Shown piece by piece: positions 38,200-47,092 of a DNA stretch of 64,000 nucleotides. The stretch comes from Phenylobacterium aquaticum (GTDB taxonomy: Bacteria > Pseudomonadota > Alphaproteobacteria > Caulobacterales > Caulobacteraceae): contig NZ_JALDPT010000031.1 of NCBI RefSeq assembly GCF_022695515.1, forward strand, positions 1 to 64,000, written 5' to 3'. The notes below the pieces were generated by a model that saw nothing but the letters and a program-made list of their open reading frames with translations, made no database searches and was not told the origin of the DNA. The translations under genes were made by a program, and so were the position numbers. Each line of letters begins with the position of its first letter. Position 1 is the first letter of the stretch.

Positions 38200-39269
38200 G
38201 CGTGTCCGCCGAACACGCGCCAAGCGGCGACCAGCACCACGGCGATCCCGGAGGTCGGCAGGAACACCTTCCAGCCCAGGCGCATCAGCTGGTCGTAGCG
38301 ATAGCGGGGCACGATGGCCTTCACCATGGCGATCAGGAAGAAGAAGAAGCAGATCTTCAGCGAGAACCACATCAGGCCGTAGAAGCTCTGGGCGGTCGGG
38401 CTCCAGCTGTGGACGAAGGCGAAATCGACCGGCGCCTGCCAGCCGCCGAAAAACAGCAGCGAGATCAGGGCGCACATCAGGACGATGTTCACCAGCTCGC
38501 CGATCATGAACAGCAGGAAAGGCGAGGAGGAATATTCCACCTGATAGCCGGCCACGAGTTCGGACTCGGCTTCCGGCAGGTCGAAGGGCGGGCGGTTGGT
38601 TTCGGCGAGCGCCGAGATGAAGAACACGACGCTCATGCCGATCATGACCGGGGCGATCCAGATGTTCTTCAGCCCGCCGCCGAAGACGTTCCAGTTCCAG
38701 AAGCCGCCGGCCTGCTTTTCCACGATGGTCTGCAGGTTCATCGAGCCGGCCAGCAGGATCACGGTGATGATCACGAAGCCGATCGAGACTTCATAGGAGA
38801 CCATCTGGGCCGCTGACCGCAGCGAACCGAGGAAGGGATACTTCGAGTTCGAAGCCCAGCCGCCCATGATGATGCCGTAGACGCCGAGCGACGAGATGGC
38901 GAACAGGTAGAGCACGCCGACATTGATGTTCCCCACGACCCAGCCGGGCGCGAAGGGGATCACCGCCCAGCCCACCAGGGCGAGCGCAAAGGTCAGCAGG
39001 GGCGCCAGCAGGAAGACGAACTTGTCGGCGCCGTCGGGAATAACGATTTCCTTCAGTACGAACTTCATCAGGTCGGCGAAGGACTGCAGCAGGCCGAAGG
39101 GGCCGACCACATTGGGGCCTTTGCGCATCTGCACGCCCGCCCAGATCTTCCGGTCGGCGAGCATGAAGAAGGCCAGAGCCACCAGCAGCGGCAGGATCAC
39201 CAGCATGATCTGGCCGACCGTGATCAGCGTCCAGCCGCCGGGGGTGGCCCAGAAGGAGGTGGCAGCCAT
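38196..39269 (-). CDS. nuoH: NADH-quinone oxidoreductase subunit H
   Basis: Eight-helix membrane subunit that forms the quinone entry site with NuoB and NuoD, 357 residues. It contains ADRKIWAGVQMRKGPNVVGP near 35-54, the acidic loop ALAETNRPPFDLPEAESELV, and PRYRYDQLMRLGWKVFLP. The ATG at 39269 gives the family-typical start; the longer frame is rejected because it overlaps nuoG. Confidence 0.97.
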   Translation of the reverse strand: MAATSFWATPGGWTLITVGQIMLVILPLLVALAFFMLADRKIWAGVQMRKGPNVVGPFGLLQSFADLMKFVLKEIVIPDGADKFVFLLAPLLTFALALVGWAVIPFAPGWVVGNINVGVLYLFAISSLGVYGIIMGGWASNSKYPFLGSLRSAAQMVSYEVSIGFVIITVILLAGSMNLQTIVEKQAGGFWNWNVFGGGLKNIWIAPVMIGMSVVFFISALAETNRPPFDLPEAESELVAGYQVEYSSSPFLLFMIGELVNIVLMCALISLLFFGGWQAPVDFAFVHSWSPTAQSFYGLMWFSLKICFFFFLIAMVKAIVPRYRYDQLMRLGWKVFLPTSGIAVVLVAAWRVFGGHA

Positions 39270-39271
39270 GT

Positions 39272-41308
39272 CTACTCCGCCGCGATCTTGGCGGCGCCCG
39301 AAGCCTGGGCGGCGCACTCGGCCATCGTCACGCTGGCGCGGGCGATGGGGTTGGTCAGGTGGAAGGCCTTGATCGGGCTTTCGAAGGCCTGGTCGGAGAC
39401 CGCGCCCTCCCCGCCCACGGCGGAAAGATCGAAGTCGACCGGGCCGGCCACATAGTCGATCTGGCCGAAGGTCGGATGATCGGCGAACAGCTTGGCCCGC
39501 AGCTGGGCCAGGGTGTCATAGGGCAAGGTCTTGCCGAGCTTGTCGGACAGGGCCCGCAGGATCGACCAGTCCTCACGGCCCTCGCCCTTCGGGAACACCG
39601 CGCGCTGGCCCAGCTGGACCCGGCCCTCGGTGTTCACATAGAGGCCGTCCTTCTCGGTATAGGCCGCGCCCGGCAGGATGACGTCGGCGCGGTGCGCGCC
39701 AGCGTCCCCGTGGGTGCCCAGATAGACCGTGAAGGCGTCGGAGCCGGTGAGACCGATCTCGTCGGCGCCCAGCAGGAAGAGAACGTCCAGCGCGCCCGGC
39801 TTGACCATCTCGGCCGCCGTCTTGCCGCCCTCACCCGGAATGAACCCGAGATCCAGGCCGCCGACCCGGGCCGCAGCGCTGTGCAGCACGTTCCAGGTCA
39901 TCTTGTAGGTCTTGGCGACCGCAGCGGCCGCCTTGGCCACCGCCGCGCCGTCGGCGCGGGCCAGAGCGCCGGAGCCCAGGATGATCGCCGGAGCCTTGGC
40001 GTCCTTCAGGGCCTTGAGGAAGTCGCCCTTGGACTTGGAAAGCCCCGTCAGGCTGGCCGGACCGGCGCCCAGATATTCGTAGCCATAGGTCAGGTCCGGC
40101 TGTTCGCCGATCACGCCGACCTTCAGGGCGCCCGCCATCCAGCGCTTGCGCAGGCGGGCGTTGAGCACCGGGGCCTCGAGGCGCGGATTGGTTCCGACCA
40201 GCAGGATCACGTCGGCGTTTTCGATGCCGGCGATGGTCGAATTGAACAGCCAGCTTTCGCGGGGACCGGCGCCGAGCGCCATGCCGTCCTGGCGGCAGTC
40301 GAGATTGGTCACGCCCAGCGACCCGAACAGGTCCTTGGCGGCCTTCATGGATTCGACGTCCTGCTGATCGCCGGCGATGACGCCGATGCGGTCGGCGGGG
40401 GCGGCCTTCAGCTTGTCGGCGACGAGCGAGAGCGCCTCGGCCCAGGTGGCGGGACGCAGCTTGCCGTTCTCACGGACGTAGGGGCGATCCAGACGCTGGC
40501 GGGAGAGACCGTCGACCGCATAGCGGGTCTTGTCGCTGATCCACTCCTCGTTGATCTCCTCGTTCAGCCGGGGCAGCACGCGGAGCACCGCGGGACCGCG
40601 GCTGTCGACGCGGATCGCCGAGCCCAGCGCGTCCATGACATCGACGCTCTCGGTCTTCTTCAGCTCCCAGGGGCGGGCGTTGAAGGCGTAGGGCTTCGAG
40701 GTGAGCGCGCCGACCGGGCACAGGTCGATCACATTGGCCGACAGCTCGGAGGCGACCGCCTTGCCGAGATAGGTCGTGATTTCAACGTCTTCGCCGCGGG
40801 AGATGAGACCGATGTCCGGCACGCCGGCCACTTCGGTGATGAAGCGGACGCAGCGCGTGCACTGGATGCAGCGGGTCATGACCGTCTTGATCAACGGCCC
40901 CATCGACTTCTCTTCGACCGCGCGCTTGTTGTCGGCGTAGCGGCTGTCGTCGCGGCCATAGCCCATGGCCTGGTCCTGCAGATCGCACTCGCCGCCCTGG
41001 TCGCAGATCGGGCAATCCAGCGGGTGGTTGATGAGCAGGAACTCCATCACCCCTTCGCGGGCCTTCTTCACCATCGGCGTGTTGGTGAAGATCTCCTGGT
41101 TGTCGGCGGCCGGCAGGGCGCACGAAGCCTGGGGCTTCGGCGGACCGGGCTTCACCTCGACCAGGCACATGCGGCAGTTGCCGGCGATGGACAGGCGCTC
41201 GTGGTAGCAGAAGCGCGGGATCTCTTCCCCGGCCAGTTCCGCCACCTGCAGAACCGTCATGCCGGGTTCGAACTCGACCTCGACGCCATTGACCTTGGCT
41301 TTGGGCAT
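39272..41308 (-). CDS. nuoG: NADH-quinone oxidoreductase subunit G
   Basis: Largest subunit of the peripheral arm, 678 residues. The N-terminal [2Fe-2S] domain has CYHERLSIAGNCRMCLVEV. The His/Cys site is HPLDCPICDQGGECDLQDQA, and a four-Cys set lies in RCIQCTRCVRFITEVAG. The molybdopterin-oxidoreductase-like domain follows and lacks a functional cofactor site, as usual. Its start is three bases after the inferred nuoF stop. Confidence 0.96.
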   Translation of the reverse strand: MPKAKVNGVEVEFEPGMTVLQVAELAGEEIPRFCYHERLSIAGNCRMCLVEVKPGPPKPQASCALPAADNQEIFTNTPMVKKAREGVMEFLLINHPLDCPICDQGGECDLQDQAMGYGRDDSRYADNKRAVEEKSMGPLIKTVMTRCIQCTRCVRFITEVAGVPDIGLISRGEDVEITTYLGKAVASELSANVIDLCPVGALTSKPYAFNARPWELKKTESVDVMDALGSAIRVDSRGPAVLRVLPRLNEEINEEWISDKTRYAVDGLSRQRLDRPYVRENGKLRPATWAEALSLVADKLKAAPADRIGVIAGDQQDVESMKAAKDLFGSLGVTNLDCRQDGMALGAGPRESWLFNSTIAGIENADVILLVGTNPRLEAPVLNARLRKRWMAGALKVGVIGEQPDLTYGYEYLGAGPASLTGLSKSKGDFLKALKDAKAPAIILGSGALARADGAAVAKAAAAVAKTYKMTWNVLHSAAARVGGLDLGFIPGEGGKTAAEMVKPGALDVLFLLGADEIGLTGSDAFTVYLGTHGDAGAHRADVILPGAAYTEKDGLYVNTEGRVQLGQRAVFPKGEGREDWSILRALSDKLGKTLPYDTLAQLRAKLFADHPTFGQIDYVAGPVDFDLSAVGGEGAVSDQAFESPIKAFHLTNPIARASVTMAECAAQASGAAKIAAE

Positions 41309-41311
41309 CTC

Positions 41312-42626
41312 TTACTCCGCCGCCTGAAGGGTGCGCCCTGAACGAAGGGTTTGCCGGCGCGATAGTTGGTGATCCGCTCTTCGACTTCGTGGCGGAAGTG
41401 GCGGAACAGGCCCTGGATCGGCCAGGCCGCCGCGTCGCCGAGGCCGCAGATGGTGTGGCCTTCGACCTGGCTGGCCACGTCGAGCAGCATGTCGATCTCG
41501 CGCATCTCGGCCTCGCCGGTCGCCATGCGCTCCATGACCCGCCACATCCAGCCGGTGCCTTCGCGGCACGGCGTGCACTGGCCGCAGCTCTCATGCTTGT
41601 AGAAGTAGGAGAGCCGGGCGACCGCCTTCACGATGTCGGTGGACTGGTCCATGACGATGACCGCGGCGGTGCCGAGGCCGGACTTCAGCGCCGAGAGGCT
41701 GTCGAAGTCCATCAGGGCCGTCTCGGCCTCATGGGCCGGGATCATGCGGACGGACGAACCGCCGGGGATCACCGCCTTGAGGTTGCCCCAGCCGCCGCGA
41801 ATGCCGCCGCAATGGTCTTCCAAGAGCTGCTTCAGCGGGATCGACATCGCCTCTTCGACGACGCAGGGCTTCATCACATGGCCCGAGATGGCCATCAGCT
41901 TGGTGCCAGTGTTGTTCGGCCGGCCGAAGCCCGCGAACCACTCCGCGCCCCGGCGCAGGATCGTGCCGACCACGGAGATCGACTCGACGTTGTTGATGGT
42001 GGTCGGGCAGCCATAGATGCCGGCGCGGCCGGGAACGGGGGCTTCAGGCGCGGCTGGCCCTTCTTGCCTTCCAGGCTTTCCATCAGGGCGGTTTCGTCGC
42101 CGCAGATATAGGCCCCGCCGCCATGGGTGACGTGCAGGTCGAAGTCCCAGCCGTGGACATTGCCCTTGCCGATCAGCTTGGCCGCATAGGCCTGCTTGAT
42201 CGCCGCCTCCAGGCGCTCGCGCTCGAAGACGTATTCGCCGCGGATATAGACATAGGCCGTGTGCGCCCGGATCGCGTAGGCGGCGATCAGGCAGCCTTCG
42301 ATCAACAGGTGCGGGTCATTGCGCAGGATCTCGCGGTCCTTGCAGGTGCCCGGCTCGGATTCGTCGGCGTTGACCACCAGATAGTGGGGCCGCTCGCTCT
42401 CCTGCTTGGGCATGAAGGTCCACTTCAGGCCGGTGGAGAAGCCGGCGCCGCCGCGGCCGCGCAGGCCCGAATTCTTGATCTGGTCGCAGAGCCATTCCGG
42501 CGTCTGCTGCAGCATCTCGCGGGTCGCGTTCCAGCACCCACGCGCCTTCGCGCCCTCCAGGCCCCAGTCATGGAGGCCATAGACGTTCGTGAAGATGCGG
42601 TCCTTGTCTTCCAGGATTCCGACCAC
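41312..42626 (-). CDS. nuoF: NADH-quinone oxidoreductase subunit F, two frameshifts
   Basis: FMN- and NADH-binding subunit of complex I. The first frame covers GLRGRGGAGFSTGLKW (NADH loop) and GAYICGDETALMESLEGKKG. It breaks at about 42026, where one missing base restores PAGAGIYGCPTTINNVES. The second frame has the [4Fe-4S] ligands in ESCGQCTPCREGTGWM. A further missing base at about 41337 would end the protein as GRTLQAAE at 41312, just before nuoG; as written it runs on to 41257 inside nuoG. The corrected length is 438 residues, normal. The start codon is GTG. The second correction is less certain than the first. Confidence 0.92.
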
Positions 42627-42694
42627 GATCCCCTACTCTCCCCTGTTCGCGCGGGCGGACCCGGCGATGGACATGTCTTGCGCGGAATAGATCA

Positions 42695-43378
42695 TTACGC
42701 GGCGGGCTCCTTGGCGGCCTTGCCCTTGGGCGGCGCGTTGGGGAGCGACTTGATCGGCTTGGCGGCGGAGCCGTCGTAGAGCTTGGGATCGGTCAGCACC
42801 AGCGGGCCGCCCTCGGGGGCCGCGCCCTGGCGCTTGATCGCCGATCCCGGCGCAGGCGACTTGCCGGCCGCGAAGTCGTCGAGGATCGCCTCGAAGCTCT
42901 CGGCGGTCAGGTCCTCGTAATAATAGTCATTGATCGCGGCCATGGGCGCGTTCGAGCAGGCGCCCAGGCACTCGACTTCCTGCCAGTAGAACTGGCCGTC
43001 AGCCGACAGGTGGTCGCGGTTGCCGAACTTCCGCTGGCAGACGCTGATCAGGTCGCCGGCGCCGCGCAGCATGCAGGGCGTGGTGCCGCAGACCTGCACG
43101 AGCGCCTTGGAGCCGACCGGCTCCAGCATGAACATCGTATAGAAGGTGGCGACCTCATAGACCCGGATCACCGGCATGCCGAGCTTTTCGGCCACGACCC
43201 GCAGGGCGGGCTCGGACACCCAGCCCTGCTGCTTCTGGACCAGCCAGAGCAGCGGCAGCACCGCCGATTGCTGGCGGCCCGCCGGGAACTTGGCGATCCA
43301 CCACTGGGCCAGGGCTTCCTGCTCCGGCGTGAAGGCGAAGCTGTCGGGCTGGTTCGGGGAGAGGCGACGAACGCTCAA
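42695..43378 (-). CDS. nuoE: NADH-quinone oxidoreductase subunit E
   Basis: Thioredoxin-like [2Fe-2S] subunit of complex I, 227 residues. The cluster ligands lie in VCGTTPCMLRGAG and VECLGACSNAPMAAIND. After about residue 165 a Pro/Lys-rich tail of some 60 residues extends beyond the core fold, as in several alphaproteobacteria. The apparent start codon is TTG at 43378, eight bases from the preceding NTF2-like gene. Confidence 0.95.
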   Translation of the reverse strand: MSVRRLSPNQPDSFAFTPEQEALAQWWIAKFPAGRQQSAVLPLLWLVQKQQGWVSEPALRVVAEKLGMPVIRVYEVATFYTMFMLEPVGSKALVQVCGTTPCMLRGAGDLISVCQRKFGNRDHLSADGQFYWQEVECLGACSNAPMAAINDYYYEDLTAESFEAILDDFAAGKSPAPGSAIKRQGAAPEGGPLVLTDPKLYDGSAAKPIKSLPNAPPKGKAAKEPAA

Positions 43379-43385
43379 GAGGGCC

Positions 43386-43721
43386 TCACTTCACGAAGTC
43401 GACGCGGGCGATCTTGCCGTCCGCGATGGTGTAGATGGGCGCGACCTCGAAGCTGTCGCCGCCGGGGGCGCGCGAGACCTTCTCGTGGTCGATGACGTTG
43501 GCGCCGACGACGATGCGGTTCACCAGGGTGGCGGTGTTCTGCGGGAACTCGGCGAACAGCTTGGCGTGGCGCTCGCGGATCGAGGCGAGGCCCGTATTGG
43601 TGATCTCGCCATTATAACCGGCCAGCACCGCGTCGTCCGCATAGCAGGCGCAGAAGGCGTCGAGGTCCTGGGCGTTATAGGCCGCGAGCTGGGCCGCGAC
43701 GATCTCGGCGGGGCCGCTCAA
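43386..43721 (-). CDS. NTF2/SnoaL-like protein inside the nuo operon
   Basis: A 111-residue cone-fold protein of the nuclear transport factor 2 / steroid-isomerase-like superfamily. It begins EIVAAQLAAYNAQDLDAFCA, continues CYADDAVL, and ends with the typical YTIADGKIARVDFV strand. It is wedged between nuoD and nuoE: the apparent TTG start overlaps the nuoD stop by four bases and its stop is eight bases from nuoE. The substrate is unknown, and whether it serves complex I is not shown. Clear pocket residues are not assignable by eye. Confidence 0.8.
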   Translation of the reverse strand: MSGPAEIVAAQLAAYNAQDLDAFCACYADDAVLAGYNGEITNTGLASIRERHAKLFAEFPQNTATLVNRIVVGANVIDHEKVSRAPGGDSFEVAPIYTIADGKIARVDFVK

Positions 43722-44962
43722 CGGTCGACCTCCCCGAACACGATGTCCAGCGAGCCCAGGATCGCGGAGACGTCGGCCAGCATGTGGCCGCGGTTCATCC
43801 AGTCCATGGCCGACAGGTGCGGGAAGCCCGGGGCGCGCAGCTTCACGCGGTAGGGCTTGTTGGTGCCGTTGGAGACCAGGAACACCCCGAACTCGCCCTT
43901 GGGCGCTTCCACGGCCGCATAGACCTCGCCTTCCGGCGTGTGGAAGCCCTCGGTGTAGAGCTTGAAGTGGTGGATCAGGGCTTCCATGGACTTCTTCATC
44001 TCGCCGCGACGGGGCGGCGAGACCTTGTTGTCCTCGGTGAGCACGGGGCCGGGCGTCTTCTTCAGCTGGGCGATCGCCTGGCGGATGATCTTCACCGACT
44101 CCCGCATCTCCTGCATCCGGCAGAGATAGCGGTCGTAGCAGTCGCCGTTCAGGCCGAGCGGAATGTCGAACTCGAACTCGTCATAGCACTCATAGGGCTG
44201 CGAACGGCGCAGGTCCCAGGCGATGCCGGAGCCGCGCACCATCACGCCCGAGAAGCCCCAGGCCAGGGCCTGCTCCTTGGTCACCACGCCGATGTCGACG
44301 TTGCGCTGCTTGAAGATGCGGTTGCCGGTGATCAGCTTGTCGATGTCGTTGATCGGCCGCTCGAAGGCCTTGGCCCAGGCGTCGATGTCGTCGATCAGGC
44401 TTTCGGTCAGGTCCTGGTGGACGCCGCCGGGCCGGAAGAAGTTGGCGTGCAGGCGCGCACCGGACGCGCGCTCATAGAACACCATCAGCTTCTCACGCTC
44501 CTCAAAGCCCCAGAGCGGCGGGGTGAGCGCGCCGACGTCCATGGCCTGGGTCGTGACGTTGAGGAGGTGGTTCAGCACCCGGCCGATCTCGCAGAAGATC
44601 ACCCGGATCAGGCTGCCGCGCTTGGGCACTTCCAGGCCCAGCAGCTTCTCGATGGCCAGGCAGAACGCATGTTCCTGGTTCATCGGCGCCACATAGTCGA
44701 GGCGGTCGAGATAGGGGATGTTCTGGAGGTAGGTCCGGTACTCCATCAGCTTCTCGGTGCCGCGATGCAGCAGGCCGATGTGCGGATCGACGCGTTCGAC
44801 GATCTCGCCGTCCAGCTCCAGGACCAGGCGCAGAACGCCGTGGGCCGCCGGGTGCTGGGGACCGAAATTGATGTTGAACTTGCGGACCGGGGTTTCCGGG
44901 ACGAGCGACGTCTCGACGACGGCTTCGGTCACGGACGGGATGGGGGTGGCGTCGTCAGCCAT
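43718..44962 (-). CDS. nuoD: NADH-quinone oxidoreductase subunit D
   Basis: The 49-kDa subunit that shapes the quinone pocket, 414 residues. It contains INFGPQHPAAHGVLRLVLEL with the quinone-binding His, GLLHRGTEKLMEYRTYLQ, and LDYVAPMNQEHAFCLAIEKL. The C-terminus has DIVFGEVDR. The first 20 residues are a variable acidic leader. ATG at 44962 overlaps the nuoC stop; a GTG one codon earlier is possible. Confidence 0.97.
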   Translation of the reverse strand: MADDATPIPSVTEAVVETSLVPETPVRKFNINFGPQHPAAHGVLRLVLELDGEIVERVDPHIGLLHRGTEKLMEYRTYLQNIPYLDRLDYVAPMNQEHAFCLAIEKLLGLEVPKRGSLIRVIFCEIGRVLNHLLNVTTQAMDVGALTPPLWGFEEREKLMVFYERASGARLHANFFRPGGVHQDLTESLIDDIDAWAKAFERPINDIDKLITGNRIFKQRNVDIGVVTKEQALAWGFSGVMVRGSGIAWDLRRSQPYECYDEFEFDIPLGLNGDCYDRYLCRMQEMRESVKIIRQAIAQLKKTPGPVLTEDNKVSPPRRGEMKKSMEALIHHFKLYTEGFHTPEGEVYAAVEAPKGEFGVFLVSNGTNKPYRVKLRAPGFPHLSAMDWMNRGHMLADVSAILGSLDIVFGEVDR

Positions 44963-45585
44963 CACTTCGGTCCTCCGGCTTGCGGGGCCTTTTCGTCGCC
45001 GGGCAGAACATAGTCGGCCCCTTCCCAGGGCGACATGAAGTCCCAGTTGCGGTATTCGACGGACTTCACCGGCTCATAGACGACGCGCTTGAGCTCATCG
45101 TCGTAGCGCAGCTCGACATAGCCGGTCATAGGGAAGTCCTTGCGGAGCGGATGCCCGTGGAACCCATAATCGGTGAGGATGCGGCGCAGGTCCGGGTGGC
45201 CGGAGAAGAACACGCCGTACATGTCGAAGGTCTCGCGCTCGTACCAGTCGGCGCAGGGGAAGACCCCCGTGGCGGTGGGCACGGCGGTGTCCTCGTCGGT
45301 CTGGACCTTGAAGCGCAGGCGCGCGTTCCGGGTCATCGACAGCAGGTGATAGACCACGTCGAAGCGCAACGGACGGTCGGGATAGTCGACGCCGCTGAGG
45401 TCGATCAGCTGGTGAAAGCCGAACTTGTCGCGCAGCAGGGTCAGGGCCTCGACCGCCTTGTCGGCCGGGCCGGTCAAGGTCAGCTCGCCAAAGGCCACGG
45501 TGGCGTCGGTGAAGGCGCCCGCGCCGTCGGCCAGGATCTGTTGGCCGAGGGTTTCGAAGGTTTCGTCGGTGACCGGCCAGCTCAT
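44962..45585 (-). CDS. nuoC: NADH-quinone oxidoreductase subunit C
   Basis: The 30-kDa subunit of complex I, 207 residues. The signature is WYERETFDMYGVFFSGHPDL, continuing RRILTDYGFHGHPLRKDFP. The start at 45585 (MSWPVTDETFETLG) overlaps the nuoB stop. The C-terminal stretch after YVLPGDEK is short and variable. Confidence 0.96.
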   Translation of the reverse strand: MSWPVTDETFETLGQQILADGAGAFTDATVAFGELTLTGPADKAVEALTLLRDKFGFHQLIDLSGVDYPDRPLRFDVVYHLLSMTRNARLRFKVQTDEDTAVPTATGVFPCADWYERETFDMYGVFFSGHPDLRRILTDYGFHGHPLRKDFPMTGYVELRYDDELKRVVYEPVKSVEYRNWDFMSPWEGADYVLPGDEKAPQAGGPK

Positions 45586-46142
45586 CGCTCGATGGTCCCC
45601 GTGCGACGGATCTTTTTCTGCAGCTGCAGCACGCCATAGACCAGGGCCTCGGCGGTGGGCGGGCAGCCGGGCACATAGATGTCGACCGGAACGATCCGGT
45701 CGCAGCCGCGCACGACGGAATAGCTGAAATAGTAGTAGCCGCCGCCGTTGGCGCAGGAGCCCATCGAGATGACGTAGCGGGGCTCGGGCATCTGGTCGTA
45801 GACCTTGCGCAGAGCCGGAGCCATCTTGTTGCACAGGGTGCCGGCCACGATCATCACGTCCGACTGGCGCGGTGACGCGCGGGGCGCGAAGCCGTAGCGC
45901 TCCAGGTCATAGCGCGGCATCGAGGCGTGCATCATCTCGACGGCGCAGCAGGCCAGGCCGAAGGTCATCCACATCAGCGAACCCGTGCGGGCCCAGGTGA
46001 TGAGGTCATCCGCCGCGGCGGTGATGAAGCCCTTGTCGGCCAATTGCTGAGAGACCCCGTCGAAGAAGGGGTCGTGCAGCTTCGGATCATAGCCCTCGAC
46101 GGTCGAGCGACCGGCGGAGCCCGCGGGAACGATCACTCCCAT
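45582..46142 (-). CDS. nuoB: NADH-quinone oxidoreductase subunit B
   Basis: Carries the terminal [4Fe-4S] cluster N2 that passes electrons to quinone; 186 residues. The adjacent ligand cysteines are in GLACCAVEMMH, with others in GTLCNKMAPAL and MGSCANGGGYYYFSYSVVRG, followed by VPGCPPTAEAL. The ATG at 46142 is preferred to an in-frame one seven codons earlier, because it reduces overlap with nuoA to ten bases. Confidence 0.97.
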   Translation of the reverse strand: MGVIVPAGSAGRSTVEGYDPKLHDPFFDGVSQQLADKGFITAAADDLITWARTGSLMWMTFGLACCAVEMMHASMPRYDLERYGFAPRASPRQSDVMIVAGTLCNKMAPALRKVYDQMPEPRYVISMGSCANGGGYYYFSYSVVRGCDRIVPVDIYVPGCPPTAEALVYGVLQLQKKIRRTGTIER

Positions 46143-46510
46143 TCGAGCGCGCCCTTCTTCCATTCATAGATGAAGCCGACGGTCAGGACGCCCAGGAAGG
46201 TCATCATCGACCAGAACGAAAACTGCGCGACGGCGGTCGGCAGTTTCATGAGCGAGACCGCCCAGGGGAACAGGAACGCCACCTCGAGGTCGAAGATGAT
46301 GAAGAGGATCGAGACCAGATAGAATCTGACGTCGAACTTCATCCGCGCATCGTCGAAGGCGTTGAAGCCGCACTCGTAGGACGAGAGCTTTTCCGGGTCC
46401 GGCGCGGTCGGGGCGAGCAGCGCCGAGGCCAGGATGAATACGACCCCCAGGACGCTCGAGATCCCCAGGAAGATCACGATCGGGAGGTACTGCAGGAGAA
46501 AGGCGTTCAT
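46133..46510 (-). CDS. nuoA: NADH-quinone oxidoreductase subunit A
   Basis: First gene of the complex I operon: a three-helix membrane subunit of 125 residues with KLSSYECGFNAFDDARMKFD (the conserved Cys loop) and ILFIIFDLEVAFLFPWA. The 235 bases between it and tRNA-Asp should carry the operon promoter. I see no confident sigma-factor or regulator site there. Confidence 0.96.
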   Translation of the reverse strand: MNAFLLQYLPIVIFLGISSVLGVVFILASALLAPTAPDPEKLSSYECGFNAFDDARMKFDVRFYLVSILFIIFDLEVAFLFPWAVSLMKLPTAVAQFSFWSMMTFLGVLTVGFIYEWKKGALEWE

Positions 46511-46745
46511 GGAATCCTCGAAGGAGTCGCGGCCCTTCTAGACCAGCATTGCGCAGGGTTCAAACGGCGGTGTCACACTGTCGCGCCCTAAATGCGAAAC
46601 CTCGTTATCGGACACCTCAGACCGGGTATGGCGGGGCCCCACGCACAAGAAACACGCCGTGATCGTCACTTCTCGCAACTCGGGCGTTGACACGATTCCG
46701 GTCGGGACATATCAGACGCCCCTCGCGGCGACGCGAAGCATAGAT

Positions 46746-46822
<77 letters not shown>

Positions 46823-46923
46823 CTTCTCCCTGAAAATCTGAAGTTTGGCGCCGCGAGCGATCGCGGGGACGCGCCTGCGCGGCTATTTGTTCACAAACAT
46901 GCCGCCGCCGATCGGATCTTGCC

Positions 46924-47080
46924 CCTCTCCCCTTGCGGGAGAGGGTGGCCCCTCGAAGAGGGGTCGGGTGAGGGGTCGCTCAGAGTTTCGAGACAAGGCG
47001 CCGCCAAGCCTAAGCGGATATCGGAGCAAAACCCCTCATCCGTCGGCTTCGCCGCCACCTTCTCCCGCAAGGGGAGAAGG
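46924..47080. repeat. Dispersed intergenic inverted repeat (family B)
   Basis: Arms at 46924-46948 (CCTCTCCCCTTGCGGGAGAG and flank) and 47055-47080 are near-perfect complements. Inner GTGAGGGGT and ACCCCTCAT half sites lie at roughly 46968-46977 and 47033-47041. It is the widespread proteobacterial REP-like element rich in CTCTCCC/GGGAGAAGG. It fills the space between tRNA-Asp and the end of the monooxygenase gene, where it could stop transcription from both sides. Confidence 0.7.
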
Positions 47081-47092
47081 ACGCTTGGCCCC

